Part shown: piece by piece, positions 11,151 through 22,865 of the stretch
Position numbering within the stretch: the stretch's first letter is position 1
Layout of the letters: each line of letters begins with the position of its first letter
Assembly: GCA_018340805.1 (NCBI GenBank)
Contig: JACMZG010001908.1
Coordinates: forward strand, 50,602,512 to 50,666,511
DNA: 64,000 nt
Source of the DNA: Microvelia longipes
Lineage: Eukaryota; Arthropoda; Insecta; Hemiptera; Veliidae
Reading direction: 5' to 3'
Notes under the pieces: model-generated
The model's database searches: none
Told to the model about the DNA's origin: nothing
What the model saw: the letters and a program-made list of their open reading frames with translations, nothing else
Position numbers and translations under genes: made by a program

Positions 11151-12519
11151 AATTAATCCAGAGTTCGAAAACGCCTTACTCGAACTTTGTTGTTTAATGA
11201 TCGATTTTAATTTTTACGTATTTTAACCGCAGTTTCGTTCGATTCAGCTCTCCATAAATACAAATAGACCTTTTCCTAGCGAAAAATGTGTTTCTTAACG
11301 AGGAATATTTTGTACCAAGAATCCGCTGTAAATACATACTACATATAATAGGGTGTACCTCTTGCCATAGGAGCCACCTTTATACGATTTTACTATCTAA
11401 AATTGCCATAAAGCATCCTCTTTTATAATAGAAGATATGGAAGCTTATTGTCCGATTCAAGGGAACATAAACACTTCAGGATTTCAGTGAATAAGAACAC
11501 TATTTCACCACACGATTCGCTTAGTTGGGCTACGCTTTCAGTTTTTTTAAATTGTATTTCTAGTAAAATATTTTGCGAAGTCTGAACAATTTTTAGATGC
11601 AATCTATCTGAGACAGATCCCGCCGGATTAGTGTCCGAAAAGGTCCCTATATGGATATTTATTTATTTCTTATGGGAAAAGCATAATTTAATATTTGAAA
11701 AAGTACAATATAATATTTTGAAAAGTTATAATTTTATTGGAATATTTATTTTACTGGTGAGTGCTTAAAAGAATTTATACTTCAAGTTCCCCTTCCTTAG
11801 CCATTATTGAACTTAATAATGGCTTTAAGATTTATATCTTAAAGTTTAATACAAACTCATGATTACAACCTATTTTCAATTTAACGCTTAAGAGGTATTT
11901 TTTAATTAGTCATCAGTCGTTTATTTGCCCCCTGGAGTTATTTAAATACAATTAAATTATTTCTTGTTAATTCTAAATTAGCTCTTGAAATTAGGCTCCT
12001 CTAAACAATAACGAAAACTCATTTCTAGTACTAGCTGTTTAAAGTTAGACTAAAACTCGTCATTTCCCCTTTATTGACTAACAACACAGCATAATGGTTT
12101 ATTGTTTATTATCCTTAGGGCTTTACGGATAGGGTCAAAAACTTAGATTGATATTAGATTACAAAATGTGCTTTAACATCCCTAACATCCCTTTATAATA
12201 AATAAATAGAATTAGGGGGAAGTAGAGGACCGGCAAGTTGCAATTTGTCCGAGGGAGTGATCCCCATCAAAGTTTATTCGCTGCACTATTGTTGACCTCA
12301 TCACCTCGGTGATCTAACTTCATAAAATTAGTTCTTTTTACTAACCATTAATTTAAAACAACTTAAAAATTAGTTTCGACTTTTACTTTACACTTTAAAC
12401 TGAGAGACTGAGTTTGAAAGCATTTTAATCATAAAGATGTAATACTAGAGAGGTATACCTTATCTCAATACATTTTTGAGGGGTCTCAGTGCTCTGAGTA
12501 ACCTTATTTTAACTGATCA
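11151..12519. other. Intergenic, nothing recognised
   Basis: No supported gene or repeat. A short match to the 320-bp repeat (GAGGGGTCTCAGTGCTCTGA) lies at 12478-12510. Confidence 0.4.
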
Positions 12520-12912
12520 ATGAAGTTTTTGTTTCACTATTAAGTTTGTAGAACTTCCACATTATTGCACAAATAGTATAAACTGTAGGTTTTCGTTCTA
12601 CAAATATTAGAGAGACACAATTACTTATTTATAAATTGCGATATATATTTCGACTAGCTCTGTAGTCATCAAAATTTAAAAATTGTTAACTAGTTTTTAA
12701 TAGTTTTTTAATATTTTGGATTCTTTGTTACCTTTATTAGTGTTTAAGTTATTAATTTTTAGTGTGTTGTTATTGATGTAAGGTTAAACTTAAAAACATT
12801 TTGTGATAATGCCTGAAGATGACTTCTGAGCTAGTCGAAATATATTGCAATTTATAAATAAATAATTGTGTCTATCTAATATTTGTAGAACTAAAACCTA
12901 TAGTTTATACTC
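12520..12912. mobile_element. MITE with about 84-bp terminal inverted repeats
   Basis: Left arm 12575-12660 starts AGTATAAACTGTAGGTTTTC and the right arm 12825-12910 is its near-complement. A conserved leader, CACATTATTGCACAAATAGT, precedes the left arm. Related copies: 13985-14040 (half, inverted) and 48003-48220 (collapsed). Confidence 0.75.
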
Positions 12913-13797
12913 ATTTTAACTTCCTCCGAGTGTGTTTAGGTATAATAGATCAATCGTTTCATTTACGAGCATTGTGTTGTGTTTTGTATTATAAAACCCA
13001 GATGGGTTGTATGTTTGGATGTCGTATGGATGAATAGTTTTATAATCTGTTTAGTAGGATATCCGAAATAAGGTATGGATGCAAATATAGAATTTCGAGC
13101 ATTAGTGTTGATTCTCATAATAAGAAGGATTGTTATTACTATTTTTGACAAATTCTTGTGTACAGGAGTGGAAGTTATTATAGGAATAATAGGAGATGTC
13201 AGATTTAAAGGATTGTATGGAGTTGAATTGTGATTAACACAGGATTAAGTTTTATTAGTGCATTTAATACAATTACCTAGATAATCCTGTGCTTCGCTTA
13301 GCGAAACGTTTTAATTATTAAATAAATTAATATTTAATATAGAACTGCAGTCATCATTAATCGTAATTATATATAAATATTATATAAAATACCAGTCCAA
13401 GAATTTTACTCTTTTATATAATAATGTCATGTCATAAAACAAGAATATTCTGAAAAATATTTGATCCAAAATTAAATGTGCAAATATCGTATCAGAGGTA
13501 AGCTAAAACCCTGGAGTTATTTTGGATAGGTTACTAATGAATTTATTAAGACTGTGGAAGGTTTACTATTGCATTAGCTCCTATATAAGTCAAACTAGAC
13601 TGGTCGAGCAACTTATACTGAAAGATAGTTGCTTCGACAGACCTACTTCGGAAGAAGACTAACACAGAAGACACCAAGTTACTTTCCTCCACCAGATGTC
13701 GAAGACATCCTTGACAAAACAGTCTAAATGATAGAAGTGAGAGAACTCTACGTGTATCCCATTGGTGTCTAAGACACCCTGTCCCCGTCCCTGAGAC
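12913..13797. other. Intergenic, nothing recognised
   Basis: Contains a small dyad CGCTTAGCGAAACG near 13294. The open frame 13546-13830 (minus) overlaps a retrotransposon tail and is not supported. Confidence 0.4.
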
Positions 13798-13965
13798 AAA
13801 TAATAATAATAATAATTCTTTATTTTTCATTAAATTTTACAAAGTAAAACAATAGAAATCTGTCATACATTAAAATATACACATATACATACAACATTTT
13901 TTTTCGTCTAATATTCGTCTCTAAACACACCAGTTCACTACTAGCCTGATTTTCCTCAGAAGGTA
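13798..13965 (-). mobile_element. Non-LTR retrotransposon 3' tail, 5'-truncated
   Basis: On the minus strand the sequence runs to GAAAAATAAAG and then (ATT)n, the usual form of a non-LTR 3' end. The block CTTTATTTTTCATTAAATTT to TGTCATAC is shared with 39905-39990 in Mkk4 intron 3. No coding part remains. Confidence 0.5.
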
Positions 13966-13984
13966 GGAGGAAAATCAACCTGTA

Positions 13985-14040
13985 GGATGTATAAACCTAC
14001 AGTTTATACTATTTGTGCAATAATGTGGAAGTTCGTGCCA
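13985..14040. mobile_element. Half copy of the 12575-12910 MITE
   Basis: Carries ACAGTTTATACTATTTGTGC and CAATAATGTGGAAGTTC, the inverted form of the MITE end and its leader. Confidence 0.55.
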
Positions 14041-15635
14041 TTTGTCATGTTGTTATGATTGGGTTTTTATTAATATTTTTTCTTATTTGTTTATTTGCTC
14101 GATTTGTGCAGTTTTGTTTCATTTGTTTGTTATGTTGTTTTATTATTTATACTTGTATTTTTTAATTGTTTCTTTGTCAAATAGGCATAGGCACTGATGA
14201 TGGCCGTTTGCTTTATAAATATAATTATAAGTAGAGTGACAAAAACAAAGTATTGTTTTAATTCCTCGTCTCCTGAAGCGCAAAAAATGATTAATTGTAA
14301 AATTGTGGTGAGCGAGTCTTTTGTTACTCATCATAAGTCTTTACTAAAAAGTCATGTTTGCTTTTTTAAAAGCAATTTTAAAAGAAAAAAATAAACAAAA
14401 AGACTTTTGACTTTAAGATTTTATTTTAAAACTTTTTAAGAAGAAAATTGAAAGATGTTGCAGTCTTCCTGGATTTATGTTCTGAATTTTGACAGAATTG
14501 TCCCTCGAACAAACTGCTTTATATAGCCTTGATTATAAAATTATTATTTCAAAATGCCATGAATATCCTAGAAAGAAAAAGAGTTTTACAATTGTTCTTA
14601 AAAAGTAGTTGTTTGTCGAAGAGAAAAAGTCATCTTAGAGAGTCATTCTTATGCTGCTGAGTCTGAAGGTTCCCTGTAGGCATTTCTTTTATAAGAAAGT
14701 ATATTGCGGTTGCTCGCGAATGTCGGATACATTGTTCTGTCGCTGACAAAAGAATTCTTCTATCAAAGGTTAAATTGGCTCGAGGTATACAATAGGAATT
14801 ACTCGTTCTGGCTCGGTATATCGCTTTCACCCGAATCCTCTTTTTCCCTTGACTCCGCCCGGTTGAATATTTGATAAAATCTTTTCATGCCCCCCCCCCT
14901 TTATTCCTTGAGAAGCTCTCTGTAGAGGAGGGACCTCCTGTTATTACTTTATACAATTGCCTCCTTCTTTTCTGCACAGACCTTCTCCATTATGCACCCA
15001 GTCCCTCCCGTCTAGCGAGACTTACGCCGCATTTCTTTACGCAAATGGGAACTCTCATTTTTTGGAATGAAGTATCATTCCCAAGTTCAAAAGGGTGGGC
15101 AAAGTAGAGTCTAACAATTCAAAACTCATTTTATAGGGAAATAAGAAGATTGTTGTAACTGTAAGGTTTTATTGGTCCGAAGTGTAATGGCTGCCATTGA
15201 AAAGGCAGTTATGAGAGAAGCGTTGTATAGAGCCGGCAGAGTTCCCTGGTGCCCTATCCCTTATCCACATAACTCGAGTAACTTACCACTCTTTCATACA
15301 CACCTTTGAATATTTAATGTCAAATCTACTGAGAAGAAACAGCGCTTCCCTTATTTCCTTAAGGCGGTACTCTCCTAAAGCACTAGACGTATCGTTTCTG
15401 TTCACATCGACAACATTTACTTTTAGTGCTTCTTCAAGATTATACTGGGATATTTGATTCTTTTTTTTAACTGTAACTGTTATACTGCTCTATGATAAAA
15501 TTCTTCTAACAACTAAAGAACCGTATCTTTTGTTACAACTAGTATGTACTAGTGAGTAAACTAAGAATATACTAATATTAAAGAATATACTAATTTTTTT
15601 AATAATGCTTTAACAGTTTAGTGTCTCACTTATTG
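14041..15635. other. Intergenic, nothing recognised
   Basis: Homopolymer C near 14890 and several short frames without recognisable content. Confidence 0.4.
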
Positions 15636-15637
15636 AA

Positions 15638-15690
15638 GAGTTTTGCAAAACATGAATAGATGACACGATATAATAGACAGCTGGATTAAA
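15638..15690. mobile_element. Short fragment of the GAGTTTTGCAAAACATGAAT foldback family
   Basis: Shares the terminal sequence of the foldback at 45066-45675 and the partial copy at 41840-42000. Too short to define further. Confidence 0.45.
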
Positions 15691-15929
15691 TTCTTGAAGT
15701 TGGTAGCACTGACAGGGGGGGGGGGGGTACGATAAGGCCTTTAATTTCCAAAGCCGTAGCTATATGGGGTTTTGACCAAAACTTTGGCCAAATTTTATGC
15801 GTTTTATTTAAATTATATGTTCTTTTCAGAAGAAATAAACGAAAATATCAAGTTCCATTGATAAAAGACAGTTTATATGAAAAATCCCATAGTAAAGGAT
15901 AGAATGTTTAAAAATTGATATGTGGCAAA

Positions 15930-16016
15930 ATTTCTTTGAAAAGCGCGCTTTCTTGCTCAAGTTGTCAAGTGTTTTTTGAATTTTTCAACAAGAAAGCGCG
16001 AATTTTAAAGAAATAG
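15930..16016. repeat. Imperfect hairpin
   Basis: Arms GCGCGCTTTCTTG and CAAGAAAGCGCG with extended partial pairing (ATTTCTTTGAAAAG / TTTTAAAGAAAT) around a loop of about 30 nt. Confidence 0.5.
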
Positions 16017-17777
16017 GTTTATTGGACATATTTGACTCATTAACCACTTTAAATTTTATATTTACACCGGAAAGTCTTACTTTAGACTCAAACTGTGATT
16101 CCAAAGCAAAATCCACGCAGGGGATAAAATAAATCACTTGGACTGGATAGACCTACAATACAACCAGTAAAGTGCAGTAGCAAGTATACGTAAGTAGAAT
16201 ATTTATATAAATGCTTAATTAAACCCCAATTATGTTTTTATTGTTAAACCAAAAGCATATATATTCCTAAATATTTAAAACTTGTCTAAAAATGTTAATT
16301 AACCAATCATTGTTGGGTGTGTCGAGTTATATGTTAAAGGTATTATTTAACTATATTATATTTACTATTTAAATATTAAATAACTATATTTGAATATATT
16401 AAATGTATTGTACAACTTATTATTTTGAGAATATAAAAAAATAAGTAAATAGAATTTAGTTTTTTTAGAATTGTAAGCTCAGCTGAAAGGCTGATTTGAG
16501 GAACATAAAAAAGTATAACAAAACAAGTATAAAAAATAATAATAGATAAATAAGTAATAATAAATAAAAGAAATATAAAAGTAATTATAAATAATATAGT
16601 AAGTGAAATTAAACATGAAGTGCTATACCAAACTATAATATTGCCAAGTCATTTAGATAAAATATTCATGTATATTATGTAGGTATGTATAATATGTTAT
16701 AGTTTCCTTAATAAATGGTTTCATTCATTTAGTGTTGCTATTTTTTTAAAGGCCAAGTTAAAATAAATAATCAAAACTAATTATAAAAATGTTGCAGATG
16801 ATTATTACTTAATCTAATATATAATATGATATGTTATATTTGTGACATATGTCTAAATAGAAATGGACTTGTTAAATTATTTTTTAAAGTTTATTAGTTC
16901 AAGTTGTCTATTAGTTGGGCTTATTAATATTATTTAATTTAAAGAGAATATTGAATACTTAATGGTGAGCATAATTCTTACCAATTTCGAACTATATTAC
17001 TAGTAAAATTTATGTATTTTTTTAAAACTGTATAATTCAGCACTTGAAGAAGCAATTGTAGTTATACCAAAAAGATCATTTTTCAGCATAATTTCTTTTT
17101 ATTACATAAGGAAGTATTGTTAGGAGTGGGGTTTGTATTAGAACACTACTTTTTTCAAATTCGTATGGAATAGAAGGTGGAATTGGTGTAAGTTCTATTG
17201 CTGTTTTCCACCTCCAAACTACACAATCCATTTCTGGAATTGTTCCCCCGGGGTAAACTGAAAGGAGGGGCGGTATGAGATACTTTCAGGTCAAAATACA
17301 GCCGTGGAGTAAATAATTTTGGGTCGGGAAGGAGAAGGGGGCAGACATTTTTTCCTTTAGAAAATACTGAACGTGAGGTCGGTGTAGGATGTGACCTGGG
17401 GATCTAAGTGCGCTCTTGTTCTCGTGTTCGAAACGTTCTCCCATACACAATATGCTCCCATACTATGTAATGTTTACTCAAGTAGCAGTTTTCCTGTTAC
17501 CTTATCGTTAGAAACCCTTTATGTGTTCTCTTACTTCTTACTCTATACTACCAACTGTTTTGCCCATATCTACAAATCTTTTTCATAGCTTTTACCCAAC
17601 CTCTAGGTCTTAATACGGTTTCTTGTTAACACTTCTAGCTGTAATTCAAATGCAAGTCTCATATTTCCTTTACTAAGTCCTATACTTTTATCATGCCTTG
17701 AATATAAATCTTTTAAATTATCCCATTAACTACCAAAGTACCCCTATTTATGATATTATTATAAAAAATAGTTTAAC

Positions 17778-17779
<2 letters not shown>
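16017..17779. other. Intergenic, nothing recognised
   Basis: Very AT-rich from 16200 to 17050. No gene, RNA or classed repeat supported. Confidence 0.4.

Positions 17780-17842
<63 letters not shown>
17780..17842. repeat. (TA)n microsatellite
   Basis: About 60 bp of TA with short interruptions. Confidence 0.95.
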
Positions 17843-17845
<3 letters not shown>

Positions 17846-18096
17846 CTAAGAAGGTACCTGTGCTTTCACGGACAAAGGGGTATTTATAGTTTTTAACGGA
17901 TAATTAATTAAGCAATAGTGAAAAAATTGTAGAGCAGATATCATAAATTGTATAAGGTTGACTCATAATCACAAAAGAAGCATTGTGTTAATAAATGCTA
18001 AATGAATAAAAAATAAATAATGGTACCTTCATAAAAGATAATAGTTATTTACACACCGCAGCATAAATGTTTTAGCTAAGGCTATAAGCCAAAACT

Positions 18097-18153
18097 GAAA
18101 CAGTGAGTATAAATACTGAGTATATAATACTCAGTATTTATACTCACTGTTTC
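18097..18153. repeat. Perfect hairpin, 27-bp arms, 3-nt loop
   Basis: Arm GAAACAGTGAGTATAAATAC and on to GAGTAT, then ATA, then its exact complement. The perfect pairing implies recent origin or purifying selection on the structure. Confidence 0.85.
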
Positions 18154-18384
18154 ATGTTTCATACAGTTTTTGCCATTTAATTTATTTGTTTTTAAAAAAT
18201 TATAATCTTATTGACAATGAGCATTAAGATGCTAGAAATATAATTATTACATGATTATGCCCTGAGGTAGAGGGCGAAATATAGTGTATTAGTAGACAGC
18301 AGTAGTTTTTTTATTCCTCTTAGTGCCCAACCTTAGCATTAATATAATTAATATGAGGAACAACAAAAGAAATTATAATTTTTT

Positions 18385-18975
18385 TTATGACGTCATTAAC
18401 CCGTAATAATAGCTCAGTGAAAATTTCGAAAAATCATAAAACGCGGAAAAATGATGCGATCGGATTAAGATATAGCCAGATATACACACTTGTAGCCATG
18501 TATTAGACTAACAAATACACTAAGTTTCATCTCTTTATCAGCATTAGTTAAATTTTTATCACATGACTTGTGTACGTCTTTTTAAATATTGTAAAAAATA
18601 GAAAATATTCTAATTACGTTGAAATTTGATACAAGTGTACACCATTACGTCATAAATAAAGTTTCAATATGTAATGGTTTTCGTTTTCGTTTCAATATGT
18701 AATCCCTAAGTTTCGTTTCAATACGACAAATATCTTTGGTTTTATTGGATTATAAAAATTAAGTAGCATTGAGCATGGTTAGTGCTGTATGGGTGACCTC
18801 TGAGAATGAAACGGATGCATTTACAATTTGAGGATGAGCGAAGCGAGTTCGAAGACGTGTTGCAGTATAAATTTAGCAAATTGCATATTCTGAGGACGAG
18901 AGAAGCGAGTCTGAAGCAGGGAGGATGAGCGTAGCGAATGCGATGTGATGAGGAAAAGTTTCGAGGTCACAGTAC
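18385..18975 (+). repeat. 5S-containing repeat, copy 1 (5'-truncated)
   Basis: Contains ATGACTAACAAATACACTAAGTTTCAT-type text, then a 5S-rRNA-like segment at 18747-18813 (AAATTAAGTAGC, GGTTAGTGCTGTATGG, GTGACCTCTGAGAATG), then three GAGGAYGAGCGAAGCGAG-like words, ending GATGAGGAAAAGTT and TACCCGAGTTTT. It abuts the start of another copy. Confidence 0.75.
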
Positions 18976-19037
18976 CCGAGTTTTACTTTTCCTCATTTAA
19001 ACCATAGGTATATAGGAAAAGTATTGTGTTAGCAAAA
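18972..19037 (+). repeat. 5S-containing repeat, 5' end fragment
   Basis: ACTTTTCCTCATTTAAACCA followed by TATAGGAAAAGTATTGTGTT, the family's 5' end, then it breaks off. It directly follows the 3' end of the previous copy. Confidence 0.6.
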
Positions 19038-19263
19038 AAAGCATGTAATTATTTGTACATGATTACACTAACATTTGACAAATTGACGTGTGAGCTTGAT
19101 AGTGGTTTGTCTCCGGGTTTTTCAAGAGTGCGAAAACTTTACATTAAAACCTTACTTATTATCACGGGATGTGTTTTTAGAGAGTTTAAGTAAATGTTTA
19201 AACTATAAGAATCTCCTAATTTATCTTACAAAAAGTAAAAAGAGAAGCTAAATTAAAGCTAAA

Positions 19264-19500
19264 ACTTAGTTGCCAATCAAAGCTGAGCAACTTCTTGATC
19301 AAACGTTTTACAAGAGTAAACATTATTACTCCGCGACATGTTACATTCCAATCTGGCAAAACCTTTCCCTTCTCATATTAAACAAGTATATTTACTATAG
19401 AATGTTTGAAAATCAAGAGAAAATTGTATTTTCTTATGTAACATTTTACCGAGATGAAGGAAAATATATTTGTTTAACATGTTATATAGAGTCACAATAA
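19264..19500 (+). CDS. Unidentified reading frame between two repeat copies
   Basis: An AG at the end of AAAACTTAG is followed by a frame beginning LPIKAEQLLDQTFYKSKHYY and ending TFYRDEGKYICLTCYIESQ, then TAA. It has no ATG near the start and a more protein-like composition than its surroundings. It could be a terminal exon or a remnant of an element. I do not recognise it. Confidence 0.2.
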
Positions 19501-19658
19501 TATTTGCTTTTATATGTTATTTCCGCTTTGCTGGTACTTGATTGTTAAATATATACTTTACAATATTAAATGTTTAAATAATTTTGGTAATGTATCTTTA
19601 CTATGTATCCTTACACGGCTAGATGAGTTAATAAAAGTTCCTGATCTTATCCTTTTAT

Positions 19659-20067
19659 TTTTCCTCATTTATACCATAGTTTTATAGGAAAAGTATTGTG
19701 TTTGCGAAAAAATCCGAAACCGGTATGTCACCTGAATTATCTGCTTCAGTACAAGTGTATACCATACCTAATAAACAAGTGCACTAAGTATCGTAGTAAT
19801 ACGATAAGTACATCCATGATTTTTGTTGGATCATTAAAATTAAGCAGCATTGAGCGTGGTTAGTGCTGTATGGGCGACCGCTGAGAATGGAACGGATGCA
19901 TTTACAATTTGAGGACATGCGAAACGAGTCCAAGACCATATTGCAGTATAAATTTGGTGCATTTTACATTCTTAGGACGAGCGAAGCGAGTTTAAAGTAG
20001 GGAGGATGACCGTAGCGAATCCGATGTGATGAGGAAAAGTTCCGAGGTACCCCGTACCCGATTTTTG
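19659..20067 (+). repeat. 5S-containing repeat, copy 2 (both ends, internal deletion)
   Basis: It begins TTTTCCTCATTTATACCATA and ends GATGAGGAAAAGTTCCGAGG, TACCCCGTACCCG. The ends TTTTCCTCA and TGAGGAAAA are inverted. The 5S-like part at 19828-19890 reads GGATCATTAAAATTAAGCAG, then GAGCGTGGTTAGTGCTGTAT and GGGCGACCGCTGAGAATGG, matching my recollection of insect 5S rRNA from about residue 45 to 105. It is followed by GCGAAGCGAG words. Confidence 0.8.
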
Positions 20068-20262
20068 GCTCTATGTTTGATCCTCGTTTGTGCTTTTACT
20101 TAAATGAATAGCTCTCCCCTCTGATCCTGGTCGTTGCTCTAAAATATTGTTTTTCAACTAAAATTATTGGTAACACTGATTTATTTTAAAAAAAATTCTT
20201 CATGTAACAGTTTTTAACGGTTTTTTTTTAATATAGCTTACCAAACCATGCCAAGGTGCAAT

Positions 20263-20317
20263 CAAAGATTATGTAGTATACCACCAGTATACCATGTGGT
20301 ATACTACATAATCTTTG
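20263..20317. repeat. Perfect hairpin, 22-bp arms
   Basis: CAAAGATTATGTAGTATACC plus AC, an 11-nt loop, then the exact complement. A second, diverged copy with the same arm (CAAAGATTATGTAGTATACC) is at 62534-62576. It may be a very short MITE or a small-RNA hairpin. Confidence 0.8.
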
Positions 20318-20534
20318 GGTGCAATATGAAGTAGTTTTTATATTTTATATATTTGTTAAACTCTGATGATGACTTATTTTTAGTTGAAAGATTAGTTACT
20401 TTTGTGTAATTAATCTGTTTTTATTTATATATTTGGTATATAGTTAATAAATCTTTGTTTAAATAAAAAAATACTGACGCTAGATAAAAAATAATAATGA
20501 TACATAATAATGATTAAAGTGACACCATATAGAT

Positions 20535-20850
20535 ATGGCATAGCCTATCACAATACATTGAGAGGCCTGAAACATCTTTTTGGGGCTCTCAGGGGCTCTG
20601 TGTAACCACATTGTAACCTCCTTCAAAAGTGAGGTAAGGTTATAATAAAATCAATTCATTTCGGCTTCCCGCACATGTTTGTGTTTTGATTTGTATTTTT
20701 AACGTTCTACTATACATATAATTATTTATTGTAACTTTGTACTAATTATTTGATTTTATTTATAAGCGAAGGTGTTCAGGTTCCTTTTTTGATGTTTCAA
20801 AATTTAACCTGTAGGGTCCCTCCAATAATAAAATCTCTATAAGTGACACT
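20535..20850 (+). repeat. 320-bp repeat family, copy 1
   Basis: Runs from CAATACATTGAGAGGCCTGA through GGTTATAATAAAATCAATT and AAGCGAAGGTGTTCAGGTT to TTTAACCTGTAGGG. Other copies: 25313-26048 (minus, interrupted), 31350-31640 (minus), 31983-33165 (plus, interrupted by a retrotransposon) and 49801-49940 (minus, partial). No coding frame. Confidence 0.8.
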
Positions 20851-20884
20851 ATTTTGTAACGCCGACGAAGCAAACGGCTGTTAA

Positions 20885-21270
20885 ATTTATTTTTAATATT
20901 CAAATCTTAAAATTAATCAATTTATCTTGTTCGATTTACTTATAAGTTTGATTAATTTCGATGAGCTGTTGTTCTCCTGTTTAACTGAGGAGATATACCA
21001 TTATAAAAATAATTTATTGTCCAACTCTGTTTATGTTTTATATTACATTCTCCAGACGAAATATCATAAACTCTCCACGGCAAATATAAATCGTTACTCC
21101 CGTGCAGTAATTAACTCCATCGGCAATCCTCTTGAGTTAAGAGTGGTGCTCTCGTCAAGCTTTTAAAACCAACAAAATAAATTCCTCGGCTATCCTCGTA
21201 ATTTAGACATCATATTTGGCCTCAGGAACCACTTGACTGCACAAGTAGAAAAACTCGCTTTTTATCCATG
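20885..21270 (+). pseudogene. Unidentified exon-like reading frame with one stop
   Basis: One frame reads FDELLFSCLTEEIYHYKNN, SVYVLYYILQTKYHKLSTAN, SRAVINSIGNPLELRVVLSS and a TAA at 21164, then continues without a break in sense as NQQNKFLGYPRNLDIIFGLR and HLTAQVEKLAFYP up to a consensus donor ATG|gtaagt at 21270. Helical, Leu-rich and more GC-rich than its flanks. I do not recognise the protein. It could be a decayed exon, a real exon whose stop is a sequence error, or an element remnant. Confidence 0.3.
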
Positions 21271-21279
21271 GTAAGTTAA

Positions 21280-22079
21280 TAACTTTATTTTTGTATTTTT
21301 TTACCTTAAAACTATCTCTGACAAATTGCAAATTAAAAAAAAAATAATATGAGTTATCATTGTTTTTGTTTAGATAAATAATTTATTAAATTATAACACT
21401 ATTTAATTATTAAACGCTATTTGACAATTTTGTCATTATTTGTAACAGTGTAGAAAAGTGTTGATTTTTACCTTAAAAGACACATTAAATTTTTAAGTTG
21501 AATCTACTTGGGATTTTCTTATAGAAGGATCACGCAGTGTTTCCCGCCATCAATAAAACATTGTCCACCCCCCCCCTCCCACGTTCCCTTACCAAGACCT
21601 AAGAAAGGAGCCCATCATTATTTCAAAAGAAGAAATCAGTGTCTAAATATTTTAAAGTTTTAACCTCTGTACAGTTTAGCCCCCTTACTTACTAGTTTAT
21701 TAAGAGATGACTTCCATATCTAAAAAAAGATCTACAACTTGTTGAATGATACCCTCATTAGTATACTAAATTATTCGTTAGCTTCAACACTACTGTTTTA
21801 AATTTTCATTAGAAAGACAACCCTGCTGTGTGGTATTAGAGAAAACACTATTAAATCCTTGTTCTTTCCTGTACTAAACGATATTTGTAGATTTTTGTAA
21901 CACGCTATACGAGTTTACATAAATATTGTATTATAAAAATGTATATTTTTTATTTTCTTGAAAAAGCAAAAATTATTGATAATATTACTTATCGATAATA
22001 TTTTTGTTTATCATCTTGCTCATTATAGCATTATTACAACTTCTGGAATCTTAAGGTTTTTTTATTTGCTGAGAAATCG
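21280..22079. other. Intergenic, nothing recognised
   Basis: AT-rich, with a poly-C run near 21562 and an AT-only hairpin near 21965-22005. No gene supported. Confidence 0.4.
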
Positions 22080-22310
22080 GTTGTCGAAAATTCTGGCGCG
22101 GTGGTCCGCATGTTGGGCGAATTTCCTTTGGAATGCGTGTTTCCGTGCTTAACAATCCATTTCTTTCTTAAGGTTCCGGTTTATGCATTATAACTTGAGC
22201 AGTTACTCAATTATCAAGCTCTACTCGTAACTCATTTTTTCTGAATTTTCAAAGAAAATGTGCATAATCTTCCTGTTAGTTATACAACTATGCTTCTAAA
22301 ATTGGCAGCA
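22080..22310. repeat. Unclassified repeat (GTGGGCGAATTTCCTTTGGA family), copy 1
   Basis: Shares a block with 23160-23345 and 43870-44030: GGGCGAATTTCCTTTGGAAT, CAATCCATTTCT, GGTTCCGGTTTATGC, ATAACTTGAGCAG. Its last part (ATGTGCATAATCTTCCTGTT) recurs inverted at 44085-44145. Confidence 0.65.
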
Positions 22311-22865
22311 GTGTAAACCCCCCAGGATTAATGCTCAGTTGATGTTCATTAAGGGTTTGAGCCCATTAATGTGAATAAAATAGAGGAGGAACTGATTATA
22401 TATTAGATTCCATCCAATACGGCGTATCAAAATGACGTCACTTTAAAATTATAAAAATTATAAAAAATTACAAAAATAAATATTTGTTTGATAAAAAGTG
22501 TTTTTGAAGTTTGTGAATAGATAGAGGCCCCAAACACATCCGTGGCTAACAAATTTCTCGTGGTATGTATATACCTCGAGAAACTCCCATCACATATGTG
22601 CACATCATTTATAAATGGATGTGCACATATCTTGTAAACACTTTTTAATAATAGTTGATATAATTTCAATTAAACTTGTCACAAAGTTTAAATGAACTTT
22701 AATGAATAACTAATTGAATTGTTATGTGATCAACAATCGCACAAAATCAAGTCTTATGAAAGGATGAACTGATAAGATTTTGCTATTAACCAAACAAGGC
22801 GTAATAATGATTTAAAATTATTAAAATGATACACCGGTCTTTAATTCAATTTATTTAGAGAGCTG

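Noticed and set aside
14871..15107. 78-codon frame rich in Pro/Leu
   Set aside because: No ATG context, splice sites or similarity that I can see; chance frame in a GC-richer patch.
19828..19890. A functional 5S rRNA gene
   Set aside because: Only about 63 bp of the roughly 120-bp 5S sequence is present, the two flanking helices are missing, and it recurs in a repeat family.
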